A stretch of 64,000 nucleotides of DNA from Myxococcus hansupus (GCF_000280925.3 NZ_CP012109.1:5600501-5664500), one strand, 5' to 3'. Numbered from the stretch's first letter, positions 37,089-46,026 are shown. A program made the numbers and translations. The notes: generated from the sequence alone by a model not told the origin.

Positions 37089-38114
37089 TCACGCGTCCGC
37101 TGGCGCGGGCACGAAAAGCACCTTGCCGGCGGTCATGTCCGCCGACGCGATGCGCACCGCCTCCCCCGCGGACTCCAAGGGGAGCCGGGCCCGCACGGGC
37201 GTCTCCAGCGTCTGCCCCACCAGCGAGGGCACGCCCATCAGCGCCTTGATTTGCGCGGGGCCAAAGCCCTGCCGGTGCCACTCCGACAGCCAGAACCCCT
37301 CCACGCGCTTGCGACCGAAGATGAGGTCACCGGGGGCAATCCGGCACTCCTGTTCGGAGAGCGAGCCGTACACCGTGACGCTGCCGCCTTCGGGCAGCGC
37401 GTGCAGGAGCTGCCCGGTGAGGCGTCCCCCCACCGGGTCGAACGCGAGCGTCACCTTGAGCTCATGACAGACGCGGTGGAGGCGTTCCTCGAACTCGGGC
37501 TCGTGGGTGCTCAGCACGTACTCCGCGCCCAGGTCGTGCAGCAACTCCACCTGCTCCGGGCGCCGCACCACGTTCACCATGGGCACGCTCCGGCGCTTCG
37601 CGAGCGCCAGCAGCATCCGCCCCATGGTGCCCGCCGCGGCCGTCTGCGCCAGCGCCGCGTGGTGCCCCTCCTTCGCGCGCTCCATCAACACCCACGCGGT
37701 GAAGGGGTTGATGAAGAGGCTGGCCCCTTGCTCATCGGACACGTGCGAGCGCAGCGGCAGGCACTGGCCCAGCGGCACGGCGGCGTACTCCGCCCACAGC
37801 CCGTCACCCTCCCCCGGCGCGACGCAGGCCACGCGGCGGCCCACGAGCAGCTTCCCAGCGACGCCCCCCGACGCCACCACGGTGCCGCTGGCTTCCAGGC
37901 CGGGCACCACGGGCAGCGGCTTGCGGATGCCGTACTGCCCACGAACGAACATCAGGTCCGCCGGGTTGATGGGCGCCGCCGCCACGCGCACCAGCACCTG
38001 GCCCGCGGAGGGCCTGGGCACCGGGAGGGATTCGACGCGCAGGGACTCGGGCCGGCCGTCATAGGCGGTGAGGACCAGCGCGCGCATCGTCTCGGGAACG
38101 GCGGAGCTCTTCAT
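37089..38114 (-). CDS. zinc-free MDR oxidoreductase, quinone-reductase-like
   Basis: 341 residues. GroES-like N-terminal domain (APINPADLMFVRGQYG; PVVPGLEASGTVVASGG) and NADPH-binding domain (AAAGTMGRMLLALAKRRS, with AxxGxxG). The structural and catalytic zinc cysteines of alcohol dehydrogenases are missing, so quinone/enone reductase is the likely class, close to mitochondrial enoyl-reductase-type or QOR proteins. ATG 38114 has AAGG seven nt upstream; a start eight codons earlier is the alternative. Divergent from the next gene. Confidence 0.85.
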   Translation of the reverse strand: MKSSAVPETMRALVLTAYDGRPESLRVESLPVPRPSAGQVLVRVAAAPINPADLMFVRGQYGIRKPLPVVPGLEASGTVVASGGVAGKLLVGRRVACVAPGEGDGLWAEYAAVPLGQCLPLRSHVSDEQGASLFINPFTAWVLMERAKEGHHAALAQTAAAGTMGRMLLALAKRRSVPMVNVVRRPEQVELLHDLGAEYVLSTHEPEFEERLHRVCHELKVTLAFDPVGGRLTGQLLHALPEGGSVTVYGSLSEQECRIAPGDLIFGRKRVEGFWLSEWHRQGFGPAQIKALMGVPSLVGQTLETPVRARLPLESAGEAVRIASADMTAGKVLFVPAPADA

Positions 38115-38184
38115 CGGCAGACCTTTTTCGGCACCCATGCGTGAAAGGGAGAGTTTCTGCCCGGCCTACATTCGTGGGGAGTCG

Positions 38185-39435
38185 ATGAACGCCACTCTAT
38201 TGCAACTCCATCATCGAGAGGCCTTTGAGCAGACCGTCACGCGCGCGCTCATGGCCGGCGCGGGGGCGGGTGTGCTGCACCTGGCGATGACGCGCCTCGG
38301 CGTGCCCCTGCCCCTGGTGTGGCTGGTGCCCGCGGCCGTCGTGCTCGGATGTGCACGAGGCGACAAGTGGGACCGCGGGCTGCTCGGGGGACTGGGCGTG
38401 CTGCTCACCGCGCTGCCGTATGCCCTGGGCATGGCGCCGGGCTGGACCATCGCCTTCAGCGCAGCGGCGGCGGGAGCGTTGCTGGTGCGTTCGCGACTGA
38501 GCGACCGGGGTGAGGATGGACAGGTGGCGGACGCGCGCCCCACCCTCTTCCACTTCGGGCTCGGCGCGACGCTGTGCGCGGGACTGACGCTGGGGGGACT
38601 CGAGGTGGCTCGCGTCTTCGCCGCGCGGCTGACGGACCTGGCGACTCCCGCGCTCCTCGGGGCGGGCGCGGCGGGCGGCATCCTGGGCCTCTTCGTGGGA
38701 CTCAGTTCGGTGGCCGCGCACCTCGCCCTCTCCGCGGACCCGGTGGAGGCGCGCGTGGAGGCCTTGCTGCCGCAGCTCTCCGGAGACTTCCATGCGCTGA
38801 CGGAGCGGGCGCTGCGGCTCTACCGGCAATGCGGCCAATCGCTGGCGCTGCTGCCGCGAGAGCCCGCGCGCGAGGAGCTGGCGCGCACGCTGGGCCGGAT
38901 GACTCGGGACGCGGCGGAGCTGGCATCGGAGTGGGCGGGCGTGGAAGCGCAGCTTGAGGAGCGCGCGCAGGCGGAGCTGCAAGCCGAGCGCGAGGACCTG
39001 GAACGCAGCGCCCGCGCCTGCACGGACGCCGTCGCGCGGCGGCAGTTGGAGGTGGCCGCGGCGTCGTTGGGTGAGGAGGTGGAGCGGCTGGGGACGCTGA
39101 AACAGCGCCGCGAGCGCATCCTCGCCCGCCTGCGCGCGGAGGTCGCCCAGTTGGAACGGGCCCGGGTCGCCCTCCTTTCGCTGCGCAGTGGACAGGCCCA
39201 GCTCAAGGCCGCCGAGCTGTCCTCGCTCGCCCGCCGCTTCCGCGCCCTGTCCTCGGTTCCCTGGGAGGAAGGGCAGGCGATGGACGCCATGGCCTCACAA
39301 GCCAGTCTGGGCATATCCACAGTGATTCAGGGCACTTCCATGCACTCATCGGCATCGGAGCCCCACGCGCCGGAGGCGGATGGAAGCGCCGTCGCCAGCC
39401 CGGCCGCCGAGGTGCCGAGGGTCCGCGAAGGATGA
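38185..39435 (+). CDS. membrane protein with long coiled coil, function unknown
   Basis: 416 residues. Four to six hydrophobic segments lie in the first ~180 residues (ALMAGAGAGVLHLAM, LPLVWLVPAAVVLGC, LLGGLGVLLTALPYALG, TIAFSAAAAGALLV, AAGGILGLFVGLSSVAAHL). Residues 190-370 are charged and helical with heptads (LEERAQAELQAEREDLERSA; LRAEVAQLERARVALLSL), a likely cytoplasmic coiled coil. The C-terminus is low complexity. I do not recognise the family. The EAL phosphodiesterase gene follows 108 bp downstream. Confidence 0.7.
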   Translation: MNATLLQLHHREAFEQTVTRALMAGAGAGVLHLAMTRLGVPLPLVWLVPAAVVLGCARGDKWDRGLLGGLGVLLTALPYALGMAPGWTIAFSAAAAGALLVRSRLSDRGEDGQVADARPTLFHFGLGATLCAGLTLGGLEVARVFAARLTDLATPALLGAGAAGGILGLFVGLSSVAAHLALSADPVEARVEALLPQLSGDFHALTERALRLYRQCGQSLALLPREPAREELARTLGRMTRDAAELASEWAGVEAQLEERAQAELQAEREDLERSARACTDAVARRQLEVAAASLGEEVERLGTLKQRRERILARLRAEVAQLERARVALLSLRSGQAQLKAAELSSLARRFRALSSVPWEEGQAMDAMASQASLGISTVIQGTSMHSSASEPHAPEADGSAVASPAAEVPRVREG

Positions 39436-39543
39436 CCGGTGCTTCACAAGCGTGGCGCTTTGCCACGCCGTGACACAGGCGCTCGGCAGCTTCTTTGGGG
39501 GAGGGCATGGAGCCTGGGAAGCATTGGGCTACAATTTCCACAC

Positions 39544-40731
39544 ATGAGCCTGCCCCTCTCGTCTGCTCCAGCTCCCGCATGGCTGTGGAACGGTGACGAG
39601 CCAAGCGTCACCTCGGTCTTCCAGCCCATCGTGGACCTGCTGCGTGGCGAGGTCATCGGGCATGAAGTGCTGTCGCGTGGACCGGGCGAGTTCCGCGAGC
39701 CACACGTGCTCTTCACGCAAGCTCGCCTGGAAGGCTACACGTGGGAACTGGAGCGCGCGTGCTGGACCTCCGCGCTGCGCTGCATCTCCACGCTGCCCGA
39801 GTCGCAGCGCCGTGCGCCCTTCTTCTTCAACGTCAGCCCCGACGTGCTGAGCGACCCGCGCTTCGGTGATGGCTCCACCGAGGAGCTGCTGGCTCGCTAT
39901 GGGCTGAACCCGAAGAACCTGGTGCTCGAAATCACGGAGAAGGCGGCGTTCGAGGACAACGCCCTGCTCCAGCGGCTGACGAAGCAGTGCTCGGCGTTGG
40001 GCTTCGGCATCGCGCTGGACGACTTCGGCGCGGGGCACTCCGGGTTGGTGACGCTGGTCCACAGCGCGCCGCAGTTCATCAAGCTGGACCAGGCGCTGGT
40101 GCGGGACATCCACCGGCACAGCTACCAGCAGCACCTGGTGAAGTCGCTGGTGGCCTTCGCCGCCAGCGTGAATGCCACGCTCATCGCCGAGGGCGTGGAG
40201 ACCTGGGACGAGCTGGCCGTGCTGCTCCGACTGGGCATCCGCCATGTGCAGGGCTACCTCGTGGCCCGGCCCGCGCCCGCCCCGGTGCTCCCCAGCGTCG
40301 AGTTCGAGGCGCGGCGCCATGAAGCCATGCGCGCGCTCGACTTCCGCGAGGACGAGGACGACGAGACGGTGGGCAGCATGGTCATCCGCCGCGTCTGCGT
40401 GGAGCGACAGGTGGCGGCCGAGGAGCTGGAGCGGTTCTTCCAGCAGAAGGCCGACGTGGACCACGTCGCCGTGATTCAGGGAGAGCGGCTGGAGGCGCTG
40501 GTATTGCGGCGGTACTCCGCTGCCAAGGGCGCCACGCATGCGGCTCCGCTGGTCGTCGAGGACCGGATGGCCATCACCACGCTGGCGCGGCTCGCCATGG
40601 AGCGCACGCCAGAGGCCCTCTATGACCCCGTGGCGGTAACCGATGCCCAGAAGCGCTTCCTGGGCACCGTCACGATGCAACAGCTCATCCGCCGCGTCGC
40701 GGAGCTGCTGGAGCGCCGGCCGCCGGCGTAA
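39544..40731 (+). CDS. EAL-domain c-di-GMP phosphodiesterase with C-terminal CBS-like region
   Basis: 395 residues. EAL domain about 20-260. The signature is E41-V-L rather than E-A-L (GHEVLSRGP), but the other catalytic residues are present: Asn in FFNVSP, Glu in LEITE, the DD pair in LDDFGAGHSG, Lys in FIKLDQAL, Glu in IAEGVET and the Q in HVQGYL. It should therefore hydrolyse c-di-GMP. Residues 290-385 resemble a CBS pair (VERQVAAEELERFFQQ; ATHAAPLVVEDRMAITTLA). No GGDEF domain. It stops directly against the convergent small lipoprotein gene. I start at ATG 39544; the upstream open frame looks non-coding. Confidence 0.88.
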   Translation: MSLPLSSAPAPAWLWNGDEPSVTSVFQPIVDLLRGEVIGHEVLSRGPGEFREPHVLFTQARLEGYTWELERACWTSALRCISTLPESQRRAPFFFNVSPDVLSDPRFGDGSTEELLARYGLNPKNLVLEITEKAAFEDNALLQRLTKQCSALGFGIALDDFGAGHSGLVTLVHSAPQFIKLDQALVRDIHRHSYQQHLVKSLVAFAASVNATLIAEGVETWDELAVLLRLGIRHVQGYLVARPAPAPVLPSVEFEARRHEAMRALDFREDEDDETVGSMVIRRVCVERQVAAEELERFFQQKADVDHVAVIQGERLEALVLRRYSAAKGATHAAPLVVEDRMAITTLARLAMERTPEALYDPVAVTDAQKRFLGTVTMQQLIRRVAELLERRPPA

Positions 40732-41007
40732 TCAAGGACAGGGCCGCGGCGCGATGCTCACGACCTGGTAGTCCGACTTGTTGCCCCACTGCACCCGGCC
40801 ACCGCTACAGGTGCAGCCCGACTGCCCGACGAGCTGGGTGTGGCCGCTGTCCCGGTAGAACTCGTACCAGAACTCAATCCTGCACGAGGCCAGCGCCTCC
40901 TCCTGCGTGTCGAGCGGCAACTCCGCATCCGCCTGCTCCACGCCGCCGCAGCCCGCGAGCAGCCCCGCCAGCAGCACCGCACGTCCCATGACTCGCCGCA
41001 CCTGCAT
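40732..41007 (-). CDS. small Cys-containing lipoprotein, DUF6289-like
   Basis: 91 residues. MQVRRVMGRAVLLAGLLAGC is a lipoprotein signal; GGAGG lies 5 nt before this ATG. The mature part has a leader-like segment (ADAELPLDTQEEALA) then a short Cys module (SCRIEFWYEFYRDSGHT... SGCTCSG ... PRPCP). Such short secreted peptides with N-terminal propeptide-like and C-terminal Cys-rich parts are common and uncharacterised in Myxococcus. Its stop codon abuts the EAL gene stop with no gap. Confidence 0.7.
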   Translation of the reverse strand: MQVRRVMGRAVLLAGLLAGCGGVEQADAELPLDTQEEALASCRIEFWYEFYRDSGHTQLVGQSGCTCSGGRVQWGNKSDYQVVSIAPRPCP

Positions 41008-41380
41008 GTCCGCCTCCTGGGTTGAACTACACGTTGTTTCAGCTTTGACAGAGATTGCGGGGTTGCACCCCAGCCGTAAAGGACTTGCGCGGTGAGACGT
41101 CGTGTCTTCATCACTGGAGACGTGGTGGGTTCGCGCCGCTCCACGCGGGTCAAACACAACACTGTCTGTTTCACCCCGGCAGAGACAGACATCCGCTTGC
41201 GCTCTCCGTGAAACCCCTCATTGCGTTTCGTCTTGTTTTATAAGAAGAAGCCACCAGCCACTCGCGCCATCCAGTTGCACTGGCGAAGAGGGCGGGCGCC
41301 TCCATCCCATCTCAGTCAGTCACGCTCAATCCACGCCCTGGAGCCAGGAGGAAGGCCGGGGTGTATCAGGAGTGGTTCGC
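41008..41380. other. 373-bp non-coding stretch between divergent genes
   Basis: Holds the promoters of the small DUF6289-like lipoprotein (leftward) and the RCC1/MopE lipoprotein (rightward). It is a little richer in A/T than its surroundings (for example TTTCGTCTTGTTTTATAAG near 41226-41244). A TTGACA occurs near 41045 but has no -10 at a proper distance. The only firm element is AGGAG at 41368-41372, 8 nt before the TTG start at 41381. Confidence 0.5.
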
Positions 41381-44281
41381 TTGAATCGCCAGACAGCGCC
41401 GCTGCGCGCGGCCGCACTTCGTCGAAGTTGGTGGATGTTGGCGTGTCTCGCCGTGGGCTGTGGAGAGGTTCAGCCCGACGGTGACACGCCCCCGAATACA
41501 CAGGTTCGTCAATCACGGCTTGCCGGCCCACTCGAGGTGACGCGGGTCGCCGCGGGCGCGTATCACTCCGTTGCCCTGCGCAGTGATGGCGAGGTCTGGG
41601 CATGGGGCCGGAACTCGGATGGACAGCTTGGACGCGGAGCCGTCAGCGCCACGCCCGAGGCCTCACCCCACCCCGTTGCCCTTCCGGGCCCCATGACCGC
41701 GGTCGCAGCGGGTGCTGGGCACTCGCTGGCAATCGACGCGCTGGGCCATGTCTGGGCCTGGGGGCGAAACAACCGGGGACAGGCTGGCAGTGCGCTCACG
41801 GGTGGGCCGGTCCTGACGCCGGTCCAGGTGACGCTACCGGCGCCCGCTGTCTCCATCGCGGCCCGCGCGGACTACTCGCTGGCTGTTGATGCGAACGGTG
41901 ACGTCTGGGCCTGGGGACAGAATATTGATGGAGAGTTGGGGCAGCACGCGGCGGACACGCTGGCGCATCACACGCCGGTCAAGGTGCAACTCCCACAGGC
42001 AACTGCACAGGGCAACTGCACGCCTGTGGACCCCTTGGACCTCTACCGCATCGCGGATATCGCGGCGGGTGGCCATCACGTCCTGGCGCTAACGCGCACG
42101 GGCTGCGTCTGGGCTTGGGGACGCAATGACGCCGCGCAGATCGGAACCGGCACGGAGAGTTCGACGCCCGTCCTGGTGCCAACGCTGGTGCGCAACATCC
42201 CGCGTGCGAAGGCCGTTGCAGCGGGCGAGTCGCACTCGCTTCTCTACGACGATGAAATGAACAGAATCGTGTGGACGTGGGGCCTGAACACGTCGGGACA
42301 GGTGGGCCGCGACTACATCGCAACAACACCGCCACTCCCCAGGCAAGTGGTCCGGACGCCCTTTCTCGTCAATGGCAGTGAGGCCGCGGGTGGAGGACTC
42401 GCCGCGGGCGATGACTTCTCCCTGTTCATCATGGGATATCCCACAGGCAACGTGCGTAGCTGGGGCGCCAATGCATTCGGCCAGCTCGGCAACGGCACGC
42501 AGGCGCTTCGGCAAACGCCGGAGTATGCCCTGCGCACACTCACGGGGCCCCCGTACACAATGGCCGTTGACGCAACAAGGCAGGTCGCTGGCGGCGCGCG
42601 GCATGGTCTGGCCGTCCGTCACGAGCAGTACGAATATGCCAACTGTCCGGTCGTGTGGTCGTGGGGCGATAACAGCCAAGGCCAGCTTGGCACGGGCAGC
42701 CTGACGCCCGCCTCCAGCGTTCATGCGCAGCCCGGCCTCCCACTCCGGCGCTACTTCCCGGACGCGGATGACGACGGCTTCGGCGACTCCAGCCAGCCCA
42801 TGTACTCGTGTCTCACGGAGGTCCCAGCGGGCTACTCGGAAATTGAGGGCGACTGCGACGACACCCAAGGTGACGTTCATCCCGACGCCGAGGAGGTCTG
42901 CGACGGCATCGACAACAACTGCAATGGGGACGTCGACGAGAACGGCTGCGGTAGCTTCTGGTATCGCGACGCGGACGGCGACGGCTACGGCGACCCGAGC
43001 AACGCCATCCGCTCCCCGACGCAGCCGACCGGCTACGTCGCCGACGCGACGGACTGCAATGACCAGAGCCCGAATGTCCACCCCGGCCACGCCGAACTCT
43101 GCGACAACGTCGACAACAACTGCGACGGGCAGATCGACGAAGGCGCCGGCACCCGCTGGTATCGCGACGCGGATGGCGACGGCTTCGGGAACCCCGGTGT
43201 CTCCGTCATCGCGTGTGCTCGTCCCACGGGATACGTGTCCAACGCGAACGACTGCAACGACAGCAACGCGCAGATTCACCCCAATCGCGCCGAGGTCTGC
43301 GACAACATCGACAACAACTGCAACGGACAGGTCGACGAGGGCGTCGGCTCACGTTGGTACCGCGACGCGGACGGCGACGGCTACGGGAACGCCAGCGTCT
43401 CCGTCATCGCCTGTGCTCGTCCCACGGGATACGTGTCCAACGCGAACGACTGCAACGACAACAACGCGCAGGTCTACCCCGGCCGCGCCGAGGTCTGCGA
43501 CAACATCGACAACAACTGCAATGGCCAGGTGGATGAGGGCGTCGGCACCTACTGGTACCGCGACGCGGACAGCGACGGTCTCGGAAACGGCAATGTCTAT
43601 GTGCTCGCCTGTGGCCAACCTGCCGGCTACGTGGCCAACGCGGACGACTGCAACGACAACAACGCCGGTGTCGGCGGGGTCCAGCAGTACTTCCGGGACG
43701 CGGATGGAGATGGCTTCGGCAACCCGTCGAACTCCATGTGGGCGTGCTCGCGCCCCGCGGGCTACGTCCAGGACTTCGGTGACTGCAACGACAACAACGC
43801 CCAGGTCCATCCCTACCGGACCGAGGTCTGCGATGGCCTCGACAACAACTGCAACGGAATGGTGGACGAGTACATCGGCTCCACCTTCTACCGGGACGCG
43901 GATGGCGACGGTTGGGGCAACGGTCAGGCCCCCATCCAGTCCTGCTTTCAGCCCGCTGGCTACGTGACGAATGCCAGCGACTGCAACGACTCCAACCCCA
44001 GCATCGGCCAGCCCACCGTCTGGTACCTCGACCAGGACGGCGACGGCTATGGCCACGGTGGCCACTGGCAATATGCGTGCAATCAACCCGCCGGTTACGT
44101 CGCCAATGGCAGCGACTGCCACGACTCCAACGCCAGCATCAATCCTGGGATGCCCGAGTCCTGCCTGGATCACATCGACAACAACTGCGACGGGTACATC
44201 GCGCCCTACTGCGGCTGGACTCCCGACCCCAACCCCAATCCGTGGCCGTGTCCTCCGGGCCAGAGCTGCCAGGAACCGTGA
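41381..44281 (+). CDS. lipoprotein with RCC1 propeller and eight MopE-type metal-binding repeats
   Basis: 966 residues from TTG 41381 (AGGAG 8 nt upstream); this gives a signal ending in lipobox LAVGC. The open frame continues upstream but without RBS or similarity. Residues about 40-450 are RCC1 blades (VAAGAYHSVALRSDGEVWAW; VAAGAGHSLAIDALGHVWAW). Residues 460-940 hold eight units of the plan YRDADGDGFGN ... GYVSNANDCND ... AEVCDNIDNNCNGQVDE, typically 66 residues; units 5 and 7 are truncated, lacking the second half. Units 3 and 4 are nearly identical in DNA with a 198-bp period. The Asp/Cys-rich units should bind Ca or Cu. Surface exposure is likely; role unknown. Confidence 0.82.
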   Translation: MNRQTAPLRAAALRRSWWMLACLAVGCGEVQPDGDTPPNTQVRQSRLAGPLEVTRVAAGAYHSVALRSDGEVWAWGRNSDGQLGRGAVSATPEASPHPVALPGPMTAVAAGAGHSLAIDALGHVWAWGRNNRGQAGSALTGGPVLTPVQVTLPAPAVSIAARADYSLAVDANGDVWAWGQNIDGELGQHAADTLAHHTPVKVQLPQATAQGNCTPVDPLDLYRIADIAAGGHHVLALTRTGCVWAWGRNDAAQIGTGTESSTPVLVPTLVRNIPRAKAVAAGESHSLLYDDEMNRIVWTWGLNTSGQVGRDYIATTPPLPRQVVRTPFLVNGSEAAGGGLAAGDDFSLFIMGYPTGNVRSWGANAFGQLGNGTQALRQTPEYALRTLTGPPYTMAVDATRQVAGGARHGLAVRHEQYEYANCPVVWSWGDNSQGQLGTGSLTPASSVHAQPGLPLRRYFPDADDDGFGDSSQPMYSCLTEVPAGYSEIEGDCDDTQGDVHPDAEEVCDGIDNNCNGDVDENGCGSFWYRDADGDGYGDPSNAIRSPTQPTGYVADATDCNDQSPNVHPGHAELCDNVDNNCDGQIDEGAGTRWYRDADGDGFGNPGVSVIACARPTGYVSNANDCNDSNAQIHPNRAEVCDNIDNNCNGQVDEGVGSRWYRDADGDGYGNASVSVIACARPTGYVSNANDCNDNNAQVYPGRAEVCDNIDNNCNGQVDEGVGTYWYRDADSDGLGNGNVYVLACGQPAGYVANADDCNDNNAGVGGVQQYFRDADGDGFGNPSNSMWACSRPAGYVQDFGDCNDNNAQVHPYRTEVCDGLDNNCNGMVDEYIGSTFYRDADGDGWGNGQAPIQSCFQPAGYVTNASDCNDSNPSIGQPTVWYLDQDGDGYGHGGHWQYACNQPAGYVANGSDCHDSNASINPGMPESCLDHIDNNCDGYIAPYCGWTPDPNPNPWPCPPGQSCQEP
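43151..43546 (+). repeat. two nearly identical 198-bp MopE repeat units in tandem
   Basis: Units start at 43151 and 43349, exactly 66 codons apart. Long blocks such as TGTGCTCGTCCCACGGGATA are identical in both, while other units in the same gene have diverged. This points to recent duplication or gene conversion. Confidence 0.8.
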
Positions 44282-44350
44282 TGGCTTGACGCCACCACGT
44301 CCTTGCACGTCCCGTGGGCGGATACCCCAGCCCACGAAGCACACCTGACG

Positions 44351-44378
44351 CGCGGCCCCGGTCGTCTCCGGGGCCGCG
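44351..44378. terminator. bidirectional hairpin between convergent genes
   Basis: CGCGGCCCCGG (44351-44361) and CCGGGGCCGCG (44368-44378) are perfect 11-bp arms around a 6-nt loop. It sits between the stop codons of the RCC1/MopE gene and the leftward small gene. Confidence 0.65.
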
Positions 44379-44385
44379 TGCTGTT

Positions 44386-44637
44386 TCACGCGGGTGAGTC
44401 AAAGCGAAACACCGCATCCCCGAACTCCGGATATTTTTCGGAGAGCGCCACCAACTGGTCTCGAAAGTGTTGAGTCCGGTCGGTGGACTCCAGCATGAGC
44501 ACCGGAAGGTATTCAGCCACGTCCAGGACCCAGGCGATGTCCGAGTGAGCTCGGCCCTGGTAGGCCATGTATCTCGCCCCCACGAGCACGGCGTTGATGG
44601 CGGAGAGCGCGCTCCGCATCTTCGATGCGTCGATCAA
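44386..44637 (-). CDS. small protein of unknown function, last gene of the PilZ/DUF192 set
   Basis: 83 residues from a TTG start at 44637 with GGGAGGG 4-5 nt upstream; ATG 44619, six codons later, lacks an RBS. The sequence is soluble and helical (MRSALSAINAVLVGARYMAY; AWVLDVAEYLPVLMLE) with a C-terminal acidic/aromatic end (KYPEFGDAVFRFDSPA). I recognise no family. It begins 37 bp after the zinc-ribbon gene. Its size and its company resemble immunity-type cargo of bacterial competition loci, but no toxin is present. Confidence 0.6.
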   Translation of the reverse strand: MIDASKMRSALSAINAVLVGARYMAYQGRAHSDIAWVLDVAEYLPVLMLESTDRTQHFRDQLVALSEKYPEFGDAVFRFDSPA

Positions 44638-44674
44638 AGGTCCCTCCCACGCAAGGTGGAGTCGGCAACCTCGC

Positions 44675-45034
44675 TCAGCCTTGCAAGAGAACGGCCCGGA
44701 ACGCATTCCAGTGAGCGTCGATGCGTGACGCCATGGCATCGAGCACACCCGGTACGGCCGTCAGGGCCGCCTCGTCCACGGCATCGAGGTTGACCCACCC
44801 GACTGGGGTCAGACTCCTCGCATGTGAGAACGCGCGACACGCGCCACACCACACCCACGAGCCTCCCGCACGCCATCCCTCGCGGGCATGGATATAGGCG
44901 TGGAGTGACAAGCTGTCACAGAGGGGGCAAACCGCGGGCAAGCACTCTGGCGCGCCGGACATGGCCCGCCGCATCACCGCGTCCAGTACGTCGCCGTCAT
45001 CGTCGTGCCATTCACGAGGGGCGTCGGGTGGCAT
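44675..45034 (-). CDS. zinc-ribbon-containing small protein, unknown function
   Basis: 119 residues. ATG 45034 follows GAGGG at 5 nt spacing; an in-frame start four codons earlier is the alternative. Acidic N-terminus (HDDDGDVLDAVMRRAM), then a probable zinc ribbon made of CPLC (about 38-41) and CGAC (about 65-68), then a helical tail (LTAVPGVLDAMASRIDAHW). No family is evident. It overlaps the end region of the DUF192 gene's 3' side only by adjacency (9 bp upstream of it) and is transcribed with it. Confidence 0.65.
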   Translation of the reverse strand: MPPDAPREWHDDDGDVLDAVMRRAMSGAPECLPAVCPLCDSLSLHAYIHAREGWRAGGSWVWCGACRAFSHARSLTPVGWVNLDAVDEAALTAVPGVLDAMASRIDAHWNAFRAVLLQG

Positions 45035-45042
45035 TCCGGCCC

Positions 45043-45606
45043 TCAAGGCTCGATGGCGAGGCCCGACACACCGTCGAAGCGGACCGCGCTGCCCTTGCGG
45101 ATGCCCACCTTCTCCGTCCAGCCACCGGGCACCTCCAGCACGTACTGACTGGGGACGCCCACGGAGCGAGATTCGAACGTCCGGGGCACCGCGCGCGACA
45201 CGATGCCCGCGACGCGCAGGTCCGCCGTGATGAAGATCATGTCCAGCGAGATGAGCGTGTTGCGCATCCAGAAGCCCTGGACCTCTTCATGCGGGAAGAG
45301 GAAGAGCATGCCCTTGCCCGCGTCCAGCGACGTGCGCCACATCATGCCCCGGGCGCGAGAGGCCGCCGTCGCGGCGATCTCCACCTCCACGCGATGGACA
45401 CCGCCAAAGGCGTCCTCCAGCCGCACGTGGCCCTTGGGAAGCGGCGGCATGACGTAGCCCTCGGCGGTGACATCCGTGACCGGCGGACGGGCTGGCGCGG
45501 GCGCGGCCTTCGGCGGAGCACGCGGCGCGCTGCCCTGCGCCTCCTGCTGGCAGGCCGACACCCACAACGGCAGGGCCATCACCATCCACCGGACGCCGCG
45601 TGTCAT
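45043..45606 (-). CDS. DUF192 lipoprotein
   Basis: 187 residues. MTRGVRWMVMALPLWVSAC is a lipoprotein signal, followed by a Pro/Ala linker. DUF192 motifs: ARGMMWRTSLDAGKGMLFLF, VQGFWMRNTLISLDMIFI, and the C-terminal VLEVPGGWTEKVGIRKGS. DUF192 proteins are small periplasmic beta-barrels of unsettled function. The start overlaps the stop of the PilZ gene (ATGA), so the two are coupled. A zinc-ribbon gene starts 8 bp after its stop. Confidence 0.88.
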   Translation of the reverse strand: MTRGVRWMVMALPLWVSACQQEAQGSAPRAPPKAAPAPARPPVTDVTAEGYVMPPLPKGHVRLEDAFGGVHRVEVEIAATAASRARGMMWRTSLDAGKGMLFLFPHEEVQGFWMRNTLISLDMIFITADLRVAGIVSRAVPRTFESRSVGVPSQYVLEVPGGWTEKVGIRKGSAVRFDGVSGLAIEP

Positions 45607-46001
45607 GAGTGCGAGTGCAGCGGCTTGTTGAGCAGCTTCTCCGTCAGCTCGCCGCCGAGGCTGTCGGACATCAGCCCCTCCACGACGGTCTCGAACTCCA
45701 CCCGCTGCGCCTCGCTGCTGTAGATGAAGCGAATGCCCATGCCGGGCTCGTCCGCGTCCGCCTTGGACCAGACGACCTCGCCCAGCAGCTCGAAGGGGGC
45801 CTCCCGGTGCGGCACGGTCAGCTTGAACAGGAAGCGCGTGCCGATGGGCAGCGGCTTCTTGGTCTTGATGAACGTGCCACCCTTGCTGATGTTCTTCGTG
45901 TAGTCCGCGAAGAACGAGTTGAGCTTCTTGTAGTCGACCTTCAGCTCGATGGGCGCTCGCCCGTTCTGGCGGTGCTCTGGACCTGTCTTCTGTTCGGACA
46001 T
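45603..46001 (-). CDS. PilZ-domain protein (TIGR02266-like)
   Basis: 132 residues. HRQNGRAPIELKVDYKKLN carries an R-rich start in place of the full RxxxR box; ADYTKNISKGGTFIKT matches the D/N-x-S-x-x-G motif with NISKGG. VVWSKADADEPGMGIRF is the second conserved strand. The paralogous myxobacterial family (TIGR02266) often has only partial c-di-GMP motifs, so binding is uncertain. First gene of the leftward set PilZ - DUF192 - zinc ribbon - unknown. Divergent from the metallopeptidase at 25 bp. Confidence 0.85.
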   Translation of the reverse strand: MSEQKTGPEHRQNGRAPIELKVDYKKLNSFFADYTKNISKGGTFIKTKKPLPIGTRFLFKLTVPHREAPFELLGEVVWSKADADEPGMGIRFIYSSEAQRVEFETVVEGLMSDSLGGELTEKLLNKPLHSHS

Positions 46002-46026
46002 GCTGGCCGGGAGTATAGGAGAGGCC

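Noticed and set aside
43151..43546. Repeated units that could be taken for a CRISPR array
   Set aside because: The repeat is in frame, 198 bp long and codes for MopE motifs; there are no spacers.
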